DNA of 64,000 nucleotides from CBDIHH01 sp965279095 (lineage in GTDB: Bacteria > Pseudomonadota > Alphaproteobacteria > Caulobacterales > Caulobacteraceae), in NCBI GenBank assembly GCA_965279095.1, contig CBDIHH010000006.1:682001-746000 (forward strand), read 5' to 3'. Below are positions 38,274 through 49,761 of the stretch, piece by piece; position 1 is the first letter of the stretch; every line of letters begins with the position of its first letter. A program made the position numbers and the translations under genes. Below the pieces are notes generated by a model. That model saw only the letters and a list, made by a program, of their open reading frames with translations. It was not told the DNA's origin and made no database searches.

Positions 38274-39239
38274 ATGAATCACGTGCATCTCGGCCAACTC
38301 GATCTCAACCTCCTGCGCATCTTCGACGCCATCGCCGAGGAACGCAGCGCCACGCGCGCGGGAGAACGGCTGGGGCTGAGCCAGTCGGCGATCAGCCACG
38401 CCCTGGGACGGCTGCGGCAGCTGTTCGACGATCCCCTGTTCACCCGCGGCCCGGACGGCATGCGCCCCACCGCCCGGGCGGCCGAGATCGCCCCGGCCCT
38501 GCGCGACGCCCTGACCGCCCTGCAACTGGCCATCGCCCCGAGCGGGTTCTCGCCGCTACAGACTGACCGTCGTTTCACCATCGCCGCGGGGTCCTACTTC
38601 TGCTCGGTGCTGCTTCCCACGGTGGTGGAGCGAATCCGGGCCGAGGCCCCCCTGGCGGAAGTGCGCATCCGGGCGCCCGACGGCGACCTGGAGGAGGCCC
38701 TGCGCAACGGCGCCGTCGACGTCGGCATCGGCGTGTTCGCCGAACTGTCCGATCGCCTCGACCGCGAGGTGATCTTCGAGGAGCAGGCGGTCTGGGTCGT
38801 CCGGGCCGACCACCCCGTCGCTGGCGCCCCCCTGACCCTGGAAACCCTGGCGAGTCTCCCGCATGTGGCCATCGCCTTTGGGCCCAACAGCGACGAGTCG
38901 GGGGGCTTGAGCTGGGGCCGCACCCGCCGATTCAATGTGCTCGAGGGGGCGGCGGGCATCGATGAGGTGCTGGCCCAGGCCGGATTGCGCCGCACCATCG
39001 CCCTGCGGGTGCACGACATCTATGGGGCCCTGTCGATCGTCTCGCGCACGGACATGACGATGCTGGCCCCGAGACGCCTGGCCGAGGTGCATGCGCGGGC
39101 GCTAGGGCTGGAGCTGTTGGACCCGCCCTATCCCTCGCGTGATCTTGTGGGCGAGACCATCTGGAGCGGCGAGGCCGGGGGGCATCCGGCCGTGGCCTGG
39201 CTCAGGCAGCTGGTGCGCGAGGCCGCCGCCAGCATGTGA
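38274..39239 (+). CDS. LysR-family regulator of the efflux operon
   Basis: The 321-residue protein has a winged-helix domain (LDLNLLRIFDAIAEERSATRAGERLGLSQSAISHALGRLRQLFDDPLFTR) and a substrate-binding domain of the NodD/PcpR-like subgroup (FTIAAGSYFCSVLLPTVVERIRAEAPLAEVRI ... DVGIGVFAEL). Divergent placement to the pump genes is the usual arrangement when a LysR protein controls its neighbour. The inducer is unknown. ATG at 38274 gives the conserved start. Confidence 0.92.
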   Translation: MNHVHLGQLDLNLLRIFDAIAEERSATRAGERLGLSQSAISHALGRLRQLFDDPLFTRGPDGMRPTARAAEIAPALRDALTALQLAIAPSGFSPLQTDRRFTIAAGSYFCSVLLPTVVERIRAEAPLAEVRIRAPDGDLEEALRNGAVDVGIGVFAELSDRLDREVIFEEQAVWVVRADHPVAGAPLTLETLASLPHVAIAFGPNSDESGGLSWGRTRRFNVLEGAAGIDEVLAQAGLRRTIALRVHDIYGALSIVSRTDMTMLAPRRLAEVHARALGLELLDPPYPSRDLVGETIWSGEAGGHPAVAWLRQLVREAAASM

Positions 39240-39244
39240 GCCGG

Positions 39245-40684
39245 TCAACCGTGGGCGGAGAAGGGGAAGGGCGAGACGGACTTGCTCCACTCCTCCACCG
39301 TCAGGGTCCGGGCGGCCGGCGGGGCGGCGCGTTCGCGACAGGCGGGGCGTTCGCACAGGCGGCACATGGGCCCCACCTGGGTCGCGGGGGCGGCGGCCAT
39401 GTCGCGGCCCCGGGCATAGACCAGCTTGTCGGCGTATTTGACCTCACAGCCGAGGCCCAGCGCCAGCCCGCTGTCGCCCTCGTCGTCGAAGGCCACCACC
39501 GGCCGGCTGACAGTGCGCGCCAGGGTGAAGAAGCGCTCGCCGTCCATGGTCTCGATGACCTGGGTAAGGATCCGGCCCGGGGTCTGGAAGCAGGCGTGGA
39601 TCTTCCAGCGCGGGCAGGCGCCGCCGAACCGGGAGAACGGGAAGGCGCCGCTGGCGAAGCGCTTGGAGACATTGCCCGCCGAATCGACCCGCATCAGGAA
39701 GAAGGGCACGCCGCGGGCCCCCGGTCGCGCCAGCGTCGTCAGCCGGTGCGCCACCTGCTCGAAGCTGGCCCCGAAGCGCGCCTTCAGCAGCTCCAGGTCA
39801 TAGCCATGGGCCTCCGCCGCCTGCTGGAACGGCGCGTAAGGCATCTGGATGGCGGCGGCCAGGTAGTTGCTGAGGGAGACCTTGAGCAGCCGGCGGGAGG
39901 GCAGGTCAGCGGGGGCGGCCGCCTCCACCAGGGCGTTGAGCACCTCGGCGCCTTCGTTGAGCGCGAGCTGGTAGAGGACCGAGAACAGGCGGCCGGTGGG
40001 GCCGAGGGTCTCCGCCAGCATCAGCCGCCGCCGGTGCGGGTCGTAGCGCCGCGCCCAGTCGCCCATGACGTCCGTCGGCATCACCCGCACCTGGATGCCG
40101 AGGCGCTCGGCCAGCCGGGCGCTCGCCGCCGCCTCCAGCCCATGGGCCGGGGCGGCCAGCTCCGCATGCAGGGCCTCGCCGAGGGCGTCGAGGTCGGGGA
40201 AGTGGTTCCTGTGCGCCTGGATGTAGTCGCGCACCCAGTCGGTGGGCGTCGCCCGGCCGTCGCCGCCCTCGGTCCCGTCCAGGGGCGCCAGGTCGCCGGC
40301 GGCCTGGCGTCGGCGGCTGTCGGCGAAGGCGCGATAAAGGCGCACCAGGGCCTCGGCGGTGGCCGGGGCGTTCTCGGCCAGGTCGGTGATCTCGTGCCGG
40401 GGAATGGCCAGGTCGCGGAACATGGGATCGCCCAGCGCCTCGTGCAGGTCCGCCGCCCCCGCCGCGTCCGCGTCGCCGGAGAAGGCGCGCAGGTCCAGGT
40501 CGTAGGTCTCGGCCATGCGCAGCAGCACCTGGGCGGTCACCGGTCGCTGGTTTCGCTCCAGGTGGTTGAGGTAGCTGGGCGAGACGCCGATGTCCTGGGC
40601 CATGCGGGTCTGGGTCAGCCCCATGTCCCGGCGCAGCCGCTTGAGGCGGCCGCCCAGGAACAGCTTGCGATCGATGTCAGTCAT
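39245..40684 (-). CDS. ScfR/RamB-type short-chain acyl-CoA regulator
   Basis: The 479-residue protein has an N-terminal XRE helix-turn-helix (GGRLKRLRRDMGLTQTRMAQDIGVSPSYLNHLERNQRPVT), an IrrE-like (ImmA/IrrE) segment around residues 190-290 (RLGIQVRVMPTDVMGDWARRYDPHRRRLMLAE) and a DUF2083-type C-terminus with GVPFFLMRVDSAGNVSKRF and the Cys-containing MCRLCERPACRERAAPP. Relatives (RamB, ScfR, PrpC-linked regulators) control acetate and propionate metabolism in response to acyl-CoA. The gene is divergent from aceA, which fits that role. Start taken at MTDIDRK (40684); nine upstream codons overlap the control region. Confidence 0.9.
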   Translation of the reverse strand: MTDIDRKLFLGGRLKRLRRDMGLTQTRMAQDIGVSPSYLNHLERNQRPVTAQVLLRMAETYDLDLRAFSGDADAAGAADLHEALGDPMFRDLAIPRHEITDLAENAPATAEALVRLYRAFADSRRRQAAGDLAPLDGTEGGDGRATPTDWVRDYIQAHRNHFPDLDALGEALHAELAAPAHGLEAAASARLAERLGIQVRVMPTDVMGDWARRYDPHRRRLMLAETLGPTGRLFSVLYQLALNEGAEVLNALVEAAAPADLPSRRLLKVSLSNYLAAAIQMPYAPFQQAAEAHGYDLELLKARFGASFEQVAHRLTTLARPGARGVPFFLMRVDSAGNVSKRFASGAFPFSRFGGACPRWKIHACFQTPGRILTQVIETMDGERFFTLARTVSRPVVAFDDEGDSGLALGLGCEVKYADKLVYARGRDMAAAPATQVGPMCRLCERPACRERAAPPAARTLTVEEWSKSVSPFPFSAHG

Positions 40685-40687
40685 AGC

Positions 40688-40735
40688 TGTCACGATGTCA
40701 CAATATGACACTATTAATCAAGAAGGTGTTGACAC
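40688..40735. promoter_or_regulatory. Candidate operator for the ScfR/RamB-type regulator
   Basis: Between the divergent regulator and aceA there is a perfect TGTCA-N5-TGACA dyad at 40696-40710, preceded by a direct copy of TGTCAC (40688-40693) and followed by GTGTTGACAC (40726-40735), which contains another TGACA and a -35-like TTGACA. The dyads begin only 3 bp from the regulator start, so autoregulation together with aceA control is likely. Confidence 0.6.
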
Positions 40736-40840
40736 AATAACCCGAAACCCCTCCCGCGCCCCCTATCGCCCCTGTCAATGGCGCGTTTATGTGGCTCAAG
40801 CCCGCCGCGACCGGAGTGTCGTGGCCCCAGGAGACATGTT

Positions 40841-42133
<1,293 letters not shown>

Positions 42134-42168
42134 TCCCCCGCCATCAGATCCTCAAGAGGAGACACCCC

Positions 42169-42342
42169 ATGCACTACCGCGTCCTAGACTCCTTCCTGCA
42201 CGAGCTGCGCGCCGGGCGGGACGGGCTTCCCGCCCACGACGAATTGAAGTCCCTGTATGCCGAGGCCATCGACAAGGTCACCGCCCTGTCCGACGGCCTC
42301 TACAAGCGGGCTCGCTCCCAGGTCGACGACGAAGCCGCCTGA
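42169..42342 (+). CDS. 57-residue protein downstream of aceA
   Basis: An ATG at 42169 preceded by AAGAGGAG opens a 57-codon frame ending at TGA 42340-42342, just before a terminator. The product begins MHYRVLDSFLHELRAGRDGLPA and ends in an acidic VDDEAA tail; it looks helical and soluble. Its place 35 bp after aceA, own ribosome site and the terminator behind it suggest co-expression with isocitrate lyase. No family is recognised. Confidence 0.7.
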   Translation: MHYRVLDSFLHELRAGRDGLPAHDELKSLYAEAIDKVTALSDGLYKRARSQVDDEAA

Positions 42343-42363
42343 AGCTTCGCGCATCGACCGATC

Positions 42364-42394
42364 AGGCCGCGCCGGGGTCCGGCGCGGCCTTTTT
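42364..42394 (+). terminator. Rho-independent terminator of the aceA operon
   Basis: AGGCCGCGCC pairs with GGCGCGGCCT over 10 bp around a 7-nt loop, followed by TTTTT, 22 bp after the stop of the small gene. Confidence 0.93.
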
Positions 42395-42412
42395 CGTTTG
42401 TGGCGGCGCTTT

Positions 42413-42976
42413 GATCCTCCCCCATCCCGCAGAGGATGGGGGAGGTGGCGCGAAGCGCCGGAGGGGGCGGGCGGCAAGCGCCGCGCTCTGTCATGCGCCC
42501 CCTCCACCGCTCCGCGGTCCCCCTCCCCCGCGAAGGGCGGGGGAGGATTAGCGTCTGATCCTCCCCCATCCCGCAGAGGATGGGGGAGGTGGCGCGAAGC
42601 GCCGGAGGGGGCGGGCGGCAAGCGCCGCGCTCTGTCCCTACGCCCCCTCCACCGCTCCGCGGTCCCCCTCCCCCGCGAAGGGCGGGGGAGGATTAGCGTC
42701 TGATCCTCCCCCATCCCGCAGAGGATGGGGGAGGTGGCGCGAAGCGCCGGAGGGGGCGGGCGGCAAGCGCGGCGCTCTGTCATGCGCCCCCTCCACCGCT
42801 TCGCGGTCCCCCTCCCCCGCGAAGAGCGGGGGAGGAGAAGAGGGCCTTCTCCTTCTCCGTCCCGAAGAGGACGGGGGAGGGGGACCACCCGGAGGGTGGT
42901 GGAGGGGGCGAACCGCAAGCGCCGCGCTTTGTCACTCGCCCCCTCCCCCGCGAAGAGCGGGGAAGGAGAAGAGGGA
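42413..42976 (+). repeat. Array of four ~145-bp repeats
   Basis: Three nearly identical head-to-tail units start at 42413, 42557 and 42702 (periods 144 and 145 bp); a fourth, diverged copy covers about 42841-42976. Each unit holds dyads: CCTCCCCCATCC pairs with GGATGGGGGAGG at its left end and CCCCTCCC with GGGAGG near the right. The units differ at a few positions (for example CATGCG in units 1 and 3, CCTACG in unit 2). The array fills the gap between the aceA terminator and the AttH-like gene; no gene is seen in it. Unrelated to CRISPR: there are no short spaced repeats. Confidence 0.93.
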
Positions 42977-42987
42977 GCGCCCCCGCC

Positions 42988-44067
42988 CTACATCTTCAGC
43001 GGCGCCACATATCCCGTCAGCTCGAGATACCCCCGGCCGCCGGGGGTGGTCACCGCGCCTTCCCAATAGACGGGCCCGCCGCCGGCTCGGCTGTCCAGTT
43101 CCTGGTCGTCGAACAGGGGCGTCAGGGGGAACCGCCGCTCGCCGGCGGGCAGGCGGACGGTGAGGTCCCGGGCCACCGGATAGGTCGCGCCGGTGCGCGG
43201 CGAGCGCCACTGGCGTCGGGTGGCGAAGCGGACGTCGGTGGGTCCGAAGCGGGTCAGCGTCCCGTCGGCGGCGCGCAGGGAGCCCCCCGCCCACAGGGCC
43301 CGGCCGTCGGCGCCGCGCACCTGGAAGGCCATCAGGGCGCCGCCGTCGTCGAGATTGAGGCCCACCCAGTCCCAGCCCACCGCCTTGGGATCCAGCAAGG
43401 TGGAGGACCATTCCCGGTCCAGCCACGCCTGGCCGGTGACGGTCTCCACCTTGCCCGCCCGAGTCACCCGGCCGGAGACCCGCAGGTGGGGGAGGCTGTA
43501 GTAGTGGCTGGCCTGGGCGGGGTGCGGCCCTTTCTGGCTGTAGCCGTCCTTGCCCTGGAGCATCACCGGCTGGGTGGGGGCGAAGGCCAGGTCCAGGGCG
43601 AAGTCCTTGCCTGCGGTGCGGGCCGTGAACAGTCCGTCCGGGTCGCGTTTCAGGCGCCAGTCGTCGATGACGATGTCGGTGTCGGTGGTCGAGGCCTCGG
43701 CCAGGCCGAAGCCGGCCCGGGCGGCGCGCTGGTCGTGCAGCAGTCGGCCAACCTTAGGGTCCGACAGGGCGGCGTGGGCGAACAGGATCTGCCGGGGGGC
43801 GAAGGCGCTGGGATTGGCCTGGTCGGTGGCTGGGCGGCTGCGGAAGAAGGTGACCTGGAAGCCCATCGGCCGGCCGTCGGCGCCCTGCAGCCAGCCGGTG
43901 ACATACCACCACTCGGTGCGGAACTGGGGGTGGGCGCCGTGGTCGGCGGGAAAGGTCAGGGTCGTTCCGGGCGTGACCGCCGGATAGCGGGGCAGGTCCG
44001 GGGCGCCGGCGGCGGGCACCGCCCAGGCCAGGGCGACGGCGAGGAACAGGGCCAGGGCGCGCCGCAT
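42988..44067 (-). CDS. AttH/CrtC-like lipocalin-family hydrolase
   Basis: The 359-residue exported protein has a signal peptide (MRRALALFLAVALAWAVPAAGA) and the AttH/carotenoid 1,2-hydratase lipocalin-like domain: FPADHGAHPQFRTEWWYVTGWLQGADGRPMGFQVTFFRSR, then YYSLPHLRVSGRV, GQAWLDREWSSTLLDPKAVGWDWVGLNLDDGGALMAFQVR. This EWWY...DREWS pattern is diagnostic. The gene comes last in an operon with an ABC ATPase and FtsX-like permease, the att-type arrangement, and its ATG overlaps the permease stop (TGATG). The substrate is unknown; upstream in-frame sequence is inside the permease gene. Confidence 0.88.
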   Translation of the reverse strand: MRRALALFLAVALAWAVPAAGAPDLPRYPAVTPGTTLTFPADHGAHPQFRTEWWYVTGWLQGADGRPMGFQVTFFRSRPATDQANPSAFAPRQILFAHAALSDPKVGRLLHDQRAARAGFGLAEASTTDTDIVIDDWRLKRDPDGLFTARTAGKDFALDLAFAPTQPVMLQGKDGYSQKGPHPAQASHYYSLPHLRVSGRVTRAGKVETVTGQAWLDREWSSTLLDPKAVGWDWVGLNLDDGGALMAFQVRGADGRALWAGGSLRAADGTLTRFGPTDVRFATRRQWRSPRTGATYPVARDLTVRLPAGERRFPLTPLFDDQELDSRAGGGPVYWEGAVTTPGGRGYLELTGYVAPLKM

Positions 44068-46584
44068 CACCAGTCCTCGCGCACGGCGCGCACGGCGTCG
44101 GCCGACAGGGCCCGCCGACCCGCCGCCATGGCGGTGCCCGCCGCGGCGACGACGAGGGCCAGGGCCACCGACGCGAACAGGCCCCAGGGCAGGCGGGTCT
44201 GCATGGTCCAGTGGAAGGACTGCGGATTGACCACATGGATCAGCACCTGGCTCATGGCCACGCCCAGCCCGATGCCGGCGACCACGCCCACGGCGCCCAG
44301 CAGCGCGCCTTCTGCCGCCAGCATCACCAGCACCTGGCCGCGCAGGACCCCCACGTGTCGCAGCATGCCGAACTCCTTGGTGCGCGCCAGGGTCTGGGCC
44401 GAGACCGTCGCCGCTACCCCCGCTAGGCCGACGAGGATGGCGATGGCCTCGAGCAGATAGGTGACCGCGAAGCTGCGGTCGAACACCCGCAGCGCCCGCT
44501 CGCGGATCTCGCGCGGCCGCGAGATCATCGCCCGCCCGGCGGCCTCGGGGGGCAGGGCGGCGCGCAGGGCGGCGATGACGTCGGCGGGATCGGCGCCCGG
44601 CGCGACGGTGACCGAGACCCCCGTGCGCAGGGCGTCCCCGGTGAGGCGGGTGTAGTCGGCGCTGTCGATGGCGATGGAGCCGTGCTGGCGGGCGTAGTCG
44701 CGCCAGATCCCGGCGACGAAGAGAGGCGGGGCGGGGCGCGGCCCGGCGATCGGCAGGCGGATCGTCTGTCCCGCCCGATAGCCGTAGAGCCAGGCGGCCG
44801 GCTCCGACACCCACACCGCCGTGGCGCCCTGGGGGACGGGCCGGGCCGGCCCCAGCAGGGGCAGGGCGGTGGCGGGGTCGCGGGCGTCGATGGTGCGGGC
44901 CACCAGGGCCACGGGGGGCAGGTCCGGCGACAGGCGCAGGGAGGATTCCTTGAGGAAGCTCACGGCCTGGACGCCCCTTACGCCCGCCAGCGCCGCCTGC
45001 GTGGCCGGGTCGAGCCCGCCGCCGGCGGGATCCACCGTGGCGTAGATGTCGGCGGCCAGGATCTGGCGCAGCCAGTCGTCCACCGAGCCCCGAAAGCTCG
45101 ACACCATCACCGCCATGGCGATCATCAGGCTGGTGGAGGCGACGATGCCGCACAGGGCGATGGCGGCCTGGGAGGGCGCCCCCCACAGGCGCTTCACCGC
45201 CAGGTCCAGGGCGGGCGCGCGGATCGTCAGGCGCTGCAGCGGCGTCAGCAGGACCCGCGCCAACCAGGGCATGGCGGCCACCCCGCCGCCCAGCATCAGG
45301 CCGATGGCCAGGTAGCCGAACAGGGGCAGGCCGCCCACGGCGGGCAGGACGGCGGCGATGGCGCCGGCGGCCAGCAGGATCAGGGCGAGGCGGGCCTTGG
45401 GGCGGGCGGAGGGGTCGACCACGTCGCCGAGGTTCTTCAGGGCCACGGCCGGGGGCGCGCGGGCGGCCTCCCGCGCCGGGGCCAGGCTGCCGGCGAGGGC
45501 GGCCAGGAGACCCAGGGCCCCGAACACCGCCGCCGCCCCCGGATCAAACGAGAGGGGCGGCGCCGCGCCGGTGAAATAGCCGCCGCCGAGGTCGCCCCCG
45601 AGCAGGCGCAGGGCGGCGGCGGCCAGGGCGAGGCCGAGGGCGAGGCCCGCCAGGGCGCCGATGCTGCCCACCACCGCCGCCTCAAGGACGATCTGGGCCA
45701 GCAGGGCCCGGCGGCTCACCCCCAGCACCCGCAGCAGGGCGAACTGCGACCGGCGCCGGGCCACCGACAGGGCCTGGGCCGAATAGACCAGGAAGGCGCC
45801 GGTGAGCAGGGCCACCAGGGCCAGCATGTCGAGGTTGACCCGGTAGGCGCGTGACAGGCTGTCGCTGCGACGCGCCTGGCTCTGCCGGCTGACCACCTCG
45901 GCGGTGGCCGGCAGGGACCGGCTGATGGCCGCCTGCACGGCCGCCCGGTCCGCCCCCTCGGCGAGCTTGAGGTCGATGCGCTGAAGGCGACCGAGCTGGC
46001 CGAAGCGCCATTGGGCGGTGGCGATATCAATGACGCCGATGGCCTGGTCGTCCTCGATCCCCGGCAGCCGGCCGGCGATGAGGAAGTCGGCGGCGCGTCC
46101 CGCCGCTGTGATCCTGACCGTGTCACCGATCCTGCGTCCGCTGGCGACCAGGGCGGCGTCGGACAGGAACAGGGCGTTGTCGTCCAGGGGCGACGCCCCC
46201 GCCGCCGGCGCGCCCAGGAGGCGGGGGGTGACCGCCGCGGCTCGCAGCACGTCGAGACCTAGTAGGGTGAGCGGCGCTTTCGGGCCGGCGGTCGCCGTCA
46301 GCTCCACCACCGGGCTGGCCTGGGCCACCCCGGGCAGGCGGGCGAGGGACGGGTAGAGGGTCTCGCCGAAGCCGAGCGGGCCTGTGGCGTGCACCTGCAG
46401 GTCGGCGTCGCCGTTGACCGTGCGGATGGCCTCGGCGAATTCGCCCAGGGCCGAGGCGTTGATGAGGTGGACGGCCAGGCCGAGGGCCACGCCGATGGCG
46501 ATCGCCAGGGCGGCGAGGATGGCCCGGGCCGGATGCGCCCGCCACTCGCCGAGGATCATCCAGCGGGTGGCGACCGGGCTGATG

Positions 46585-46595
<11 letters not shown>
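44067..46595 (-). CDS. FtsX-like ABC transporter permease
   Basis: The 842-residue inner-membrane protein has the MacB/LolE duplicated layout: a first helix (about 15-40), a large periplasmic region, three helices (about 255-380) with the FtsX motif, a central pair, a second periplasmic domain (about 500-700) and three C-terminal helices containing ATVSAQTLARTKEFGMLRHVGVLRGQVLVMLAAEGALLGAVG. It overlaps the ATPase gene upstream by 11 bp and the AttH gene downstream by 1 bp. Such permeases move lipophilic substrates across or out of the membrane by mechanotransmission. Confidence 0.9.
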
Positions 46596-47289
<694 letters not shown>

Positions 47290-47328
47290 TCTATCGCGGC
47301 CGCCGCGGCCCTTGGGGAAAATCTCGGC

Positions 47329-48171
47329 ATGACCAGGCGCTCATCGCTCACCGTACCCTTGTCGCTGCTGGCGGGACTGCTCGCCGTAGGGGGCGACGCG
47401 GCGGCGGCGGCGGAGATCGACGACTATCCGTCGGCCCTGACCCGGCCCGTCCTCACGCCCTGGATCACCAGCCACACGACGATCCGCACGGCGGACATCG
47501 TGTCGGTAGGGGGCGGTCGGATCGTCGCCATCACCCGCCGCGGCGCGCCTGCCGGAGGGGGCAAACCGATCCGGATCGGCTTCCGCACCGAGATCATCTC
47601 GGCGGCGGAGGTCAAGGACGCCGGCGGGCGCTCGGAATCCAGCGAGATCGACGTGGACTGCGCGGCGCGCAAGGCCAAGCTGGTTTCCACCCAGACCTAT
47701 TCGCAGCGCAACCTGTCCGGGACCTTCGCCAGCAAGCCCGGTTGGCCGGTCTGGGTCGCCGCCGCCCCCGGCACCACCTTGGAGAGCATGGTGGCCGCCG
47801 CCTGCGACCGCGGCTTCCGCGGCGCCTTCGCGCCTCGGATAGCGACCGCCCCCGCGCCGCCGGCCCTGGTCCGGTCCGGTCCCGCGCCGGCGGCAATCGC
47901 CCCGAAGCCGGCCTCCCTGGGGCGCCTGGCCACCGTCGTGCAGATCAGCGCCTCCAACAGCCGCGCCCAGGCGCAGGCGTCCCTGGACAGCCTGAAGCGG
48001 TCGCTGCCGGCCCTGGCGGCGGATCATGAAACCTTGATCGAGACCACGACGGTGGCCGGCCAGACCTTTTATCGGGCGTTGCTGGTCGGGTTCGCTGCGC
48101 CCGCGGACGCCCGTAAGCTCTGCGCCGCTTTGAAGGCCGCCGGCGGCGACTGCCTGGTGCGCCAGCGCTGA
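47329..48171 (+). CDS. Exported SPOR-domain protein
   Basis: The 280-residue protein has a signal peptide (to about residue 28, GGDAAAAA), an N-terminal domain with a single-Cys DVDCAARKAKLVSTQTYSQRNLSGTF segment resembling surface-adhesin CpaE/E-type beta domains, a Pro/Ala linker and a C-terminal SPOR domain (about 200-280: LATVVQISASNSRAQAQASLDSLKRSLPAL ... TFYRALLVGFAAPADARKLCAALKAAGGDCLV). SPOR domains bind denuded peptidoglycan at the septum, so a cell-division or envelope role is likely. Divergent from the ABC operon by 39 bp. Confidence 0.85.
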   Translation: MTRRSSLTVPLSLLAGLLAVGGDAAAAAEIDDYPSALTRPVLTPWITSHTTIRTADIVSVGGGRIVAITRRGAPAGGGKPIRIGFRTEIISAAEVKDAGGRSESSEIDVDCAARKAKLVSTQTYSQRNLSGTFASKPGWPVWVAAAPGTTLESMVAAACDRGFRGAFAPRIATAPAPPALVRSGPAPAAIAPKPASLGRLATVVQISASNSRAQAQASLDSLKRSLPALAADHETLIETTTVAGQTFYRALLVGFAAPADARKLCAALKAAGGDCLVRQR

Positions 48172-48206
48172 GGGGATAAACGCCCTGCCTGAATGACCAT
48201 CGAATT

Positions 48207-48222
48207 CCCGGCGTACGCCGGG
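48207..48222. repeat. 16-bp palindrome between convergent genes
   Basis: CCCGGCGTACGCCGGG is a perfect palindrome in the 90-bp gap between the SPOR-domain gene and the amine oxidase gene, both ending here. It resembles the core of dispersed palindromic elements in such genomes and may help end transcription from both sides. Confidence 0.6.
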
Positions 48223-48261
48223 GATGCGAGAAGGTGGTGGCAAAGGACCTCGACGGACGCC

Positions 48262-49698
48262 CTAGATGGCCTCGACCACCTCGATGGCGGCCCGCTCGCT
48301 GGATTCCAGGGCGGATTCCAGGCCCCGGTTGCCGACGCCGGTGTGCTCGCCCGCGAAGTGGACGCGACCGGCGGGCAGGGACATGACGTTGACGAACGCC
48401 GACACCTGACCCGGCTTGAACACCGACCAGTCGCCCTGGTTGAACGGCTCGAGCGACCAGGACTGCAGGTGCGTGACCTTCAGCTTGCCCTGGGCGGCGG
48501 GGCGGATCTTCTCGATCTCCGAGACGATCATCGCCTTGGTGGCCTCATGGCCCATGGCGTCCCATTTCTTGGACAGGTTCCCGCGCGCCGAGATCAGGAA
48601 GCCGGTGATTTCCTCGGGGGTGGCGCCGAAGTGCTGGGCCGAGATGATGCCGGCGGGGCTGTCGGTCCACATCGAGGGGGCCAGGCCATCGGCCTCCCAG
48701 AAGGGGCTTTGCGCGCGGATGAAGCCGACGGTGATCGCCTGGTAGCCGAGGGTCTTGACCGCCTCCGCCTGCTTGCCGGTCAGGGCCGGCTCCAGTTTCA
48801 GGGTCCGAACCACCGAGAAGGGCAGGGCCAGGACGACCCGCTTGGCGCGGTAGCTGGTTCCATCCTTGCAGACGACGGTGACGCCGCTGCTGGTGGTGGT
48901 GACCCCGGCGACCGCCTTGTCCATGAGCAGGTCGCCCTTCAGCAGCTTGGCCATGCCGGCGGGAAGATGGCTGTTGCCGCCCTTGACCCCGAAGCTGGCC
49001 GTGCCGGCGGCGATCTGCGACTTGGTCCAGCCGTCGCTGAACTCATGCATCAGGGCCGAGACGTCCCGAGCCGTGTCGCCGTGATAGGGCGAGGTGTCAT
49101 AGGCCAGGGTGATGGCGGCGTCGTCGAGGCCCTGGGATCTGAGGAAGTCATAGTAGGAAATGTCGAGGGCCGCGCTCTGCGGCTTGGTCCAGTCCGCCCA
49201 GTCCTTCAGCGGGTTGTGCTCCCACAGCACCTTGCCGACCAGGCCCCACGGCATGACGGTCCGATAGGCCTCGGGGAAGGTGTTGCGCGGGTGCCTGGGC
49301 CAGTCCGCGGCCGAGACGAACTTGCCATCGAGCACCAGGCCCATCTTGGCCCCATAGGCCTGACGCGACGCCAGGTCGACGAGCTCGACCCCCGCCCGGT
49401 GGGCGGCGTCTATCCCCCGGCCGTAGCCCGAACCCATGGAGTTGAACCCCATCTCCGGATAGCCCGGCTCGTCGAGCAGGGAGTAGACCCGGCCGCCGAC
49501 CCGTTTGCGGCCCTCCAGGACCATGACCTTGAGGCCCTCCTGCTCGAGCAGCCAGGCGGTCTGCAGGCCGGACATCCCCGCGCCGACGACGATGACGTCG
49601 GCGTCGGGTCCGCCGCCGGCCGCCCGAGCCGGTGACGCCAGATGCAGCGACGCCAGGGCCGCGCCGCCAGCCATTATCCCACGTCGTGTCGTGCTCAT
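48262..49698 (-). CDS. Tat-exported flavin monoamine oxidase family protein
   Basis: The 478-residue protein has a Tat signal (TTRRGIMAGGAALASLHLASPARA) and an amine-oxidase-type FAD fold: ADVIVVGAGMSGLQTAWLLEQEGLKVMVLEGRKRVGGRVYSL (dinucleotide-binding site) and the C-terminal VHFAGEHTGVGNRGLESALESSERAA that binds the FAD. Folding before export with FAD bound explains the Tat route. It is the last gene of the cluster after DUF1838 (63-bp gap). It would oxidise an amine or a C-N/C-C bond in the periplasm; the substrate is unknown. Confidence 0.9.
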   Translation of the reverse strand: MSTTRRGIMAGGAALASLHLASPARAAGGGPDADVIVVGAGMSGLQTAWLLEQEGLKVMVLEGRKRVGGRVYSLLDEPGYPEMGFNSMGSGYGRGIDAAHRAGVELVDLASRQAYGAKMGLVLDGKFVSAADWPRHPRNTFPEAYRTVMPWGLVGKVLWEHNPLKDWADWTKPQSAALDISYYDFLRSQGLDDAAITLAYDTSPYHGDTARDVSALMHEFSDGWTKSQIAAGTASFGVKGGNSHLPAGMAKLLKGDLLMDKAVAGVTTTSSGVTVVCKDGTSYRAKRVVLALPFSVVRTLKLEPALTGKQAEAVKTLGYQAITVGFIRAQSPFWEADGLAPSMWTDSPAGIISAQHFGATPEEITGFLISARGNLSKKWDAMGHEATKAMIVSEIEKIRPAAQGKLKVTHLQSWSLEPFNQGDWSVFKPGQVSAFVNVMSLPAGRVHFAGEHTGVGNRGLESALESSERAAIEVVEAI

Positions 49699-49761
49699 GG
49701 TCAGTCCTCGTTGGGGGCGCGGGGCGCCCGTATCGAATGTCGTCGGTCTCGAGCGTTAAGC

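Noticed and set aside
42184..42918. Minus-strand coding frame across the repeat array
   Set aside because: Periodic translation of the repeat units and of the opposite strand of the small aceA-linked gene; no start signal or conserved domain.
42413..42976. CRISPR array
   Set aside because: The repeated unit is about 145 bp and contiguous, with no short repeats separated by unique spacers and no cas genes.
44068..45186. N-terminal extension of the AttH gene giving a 732-residue fusion
   Set aside because: The extension lies within the ABC permease in another frame; AttH has its own signal peptide start at 44067 overlapping the permease stop.
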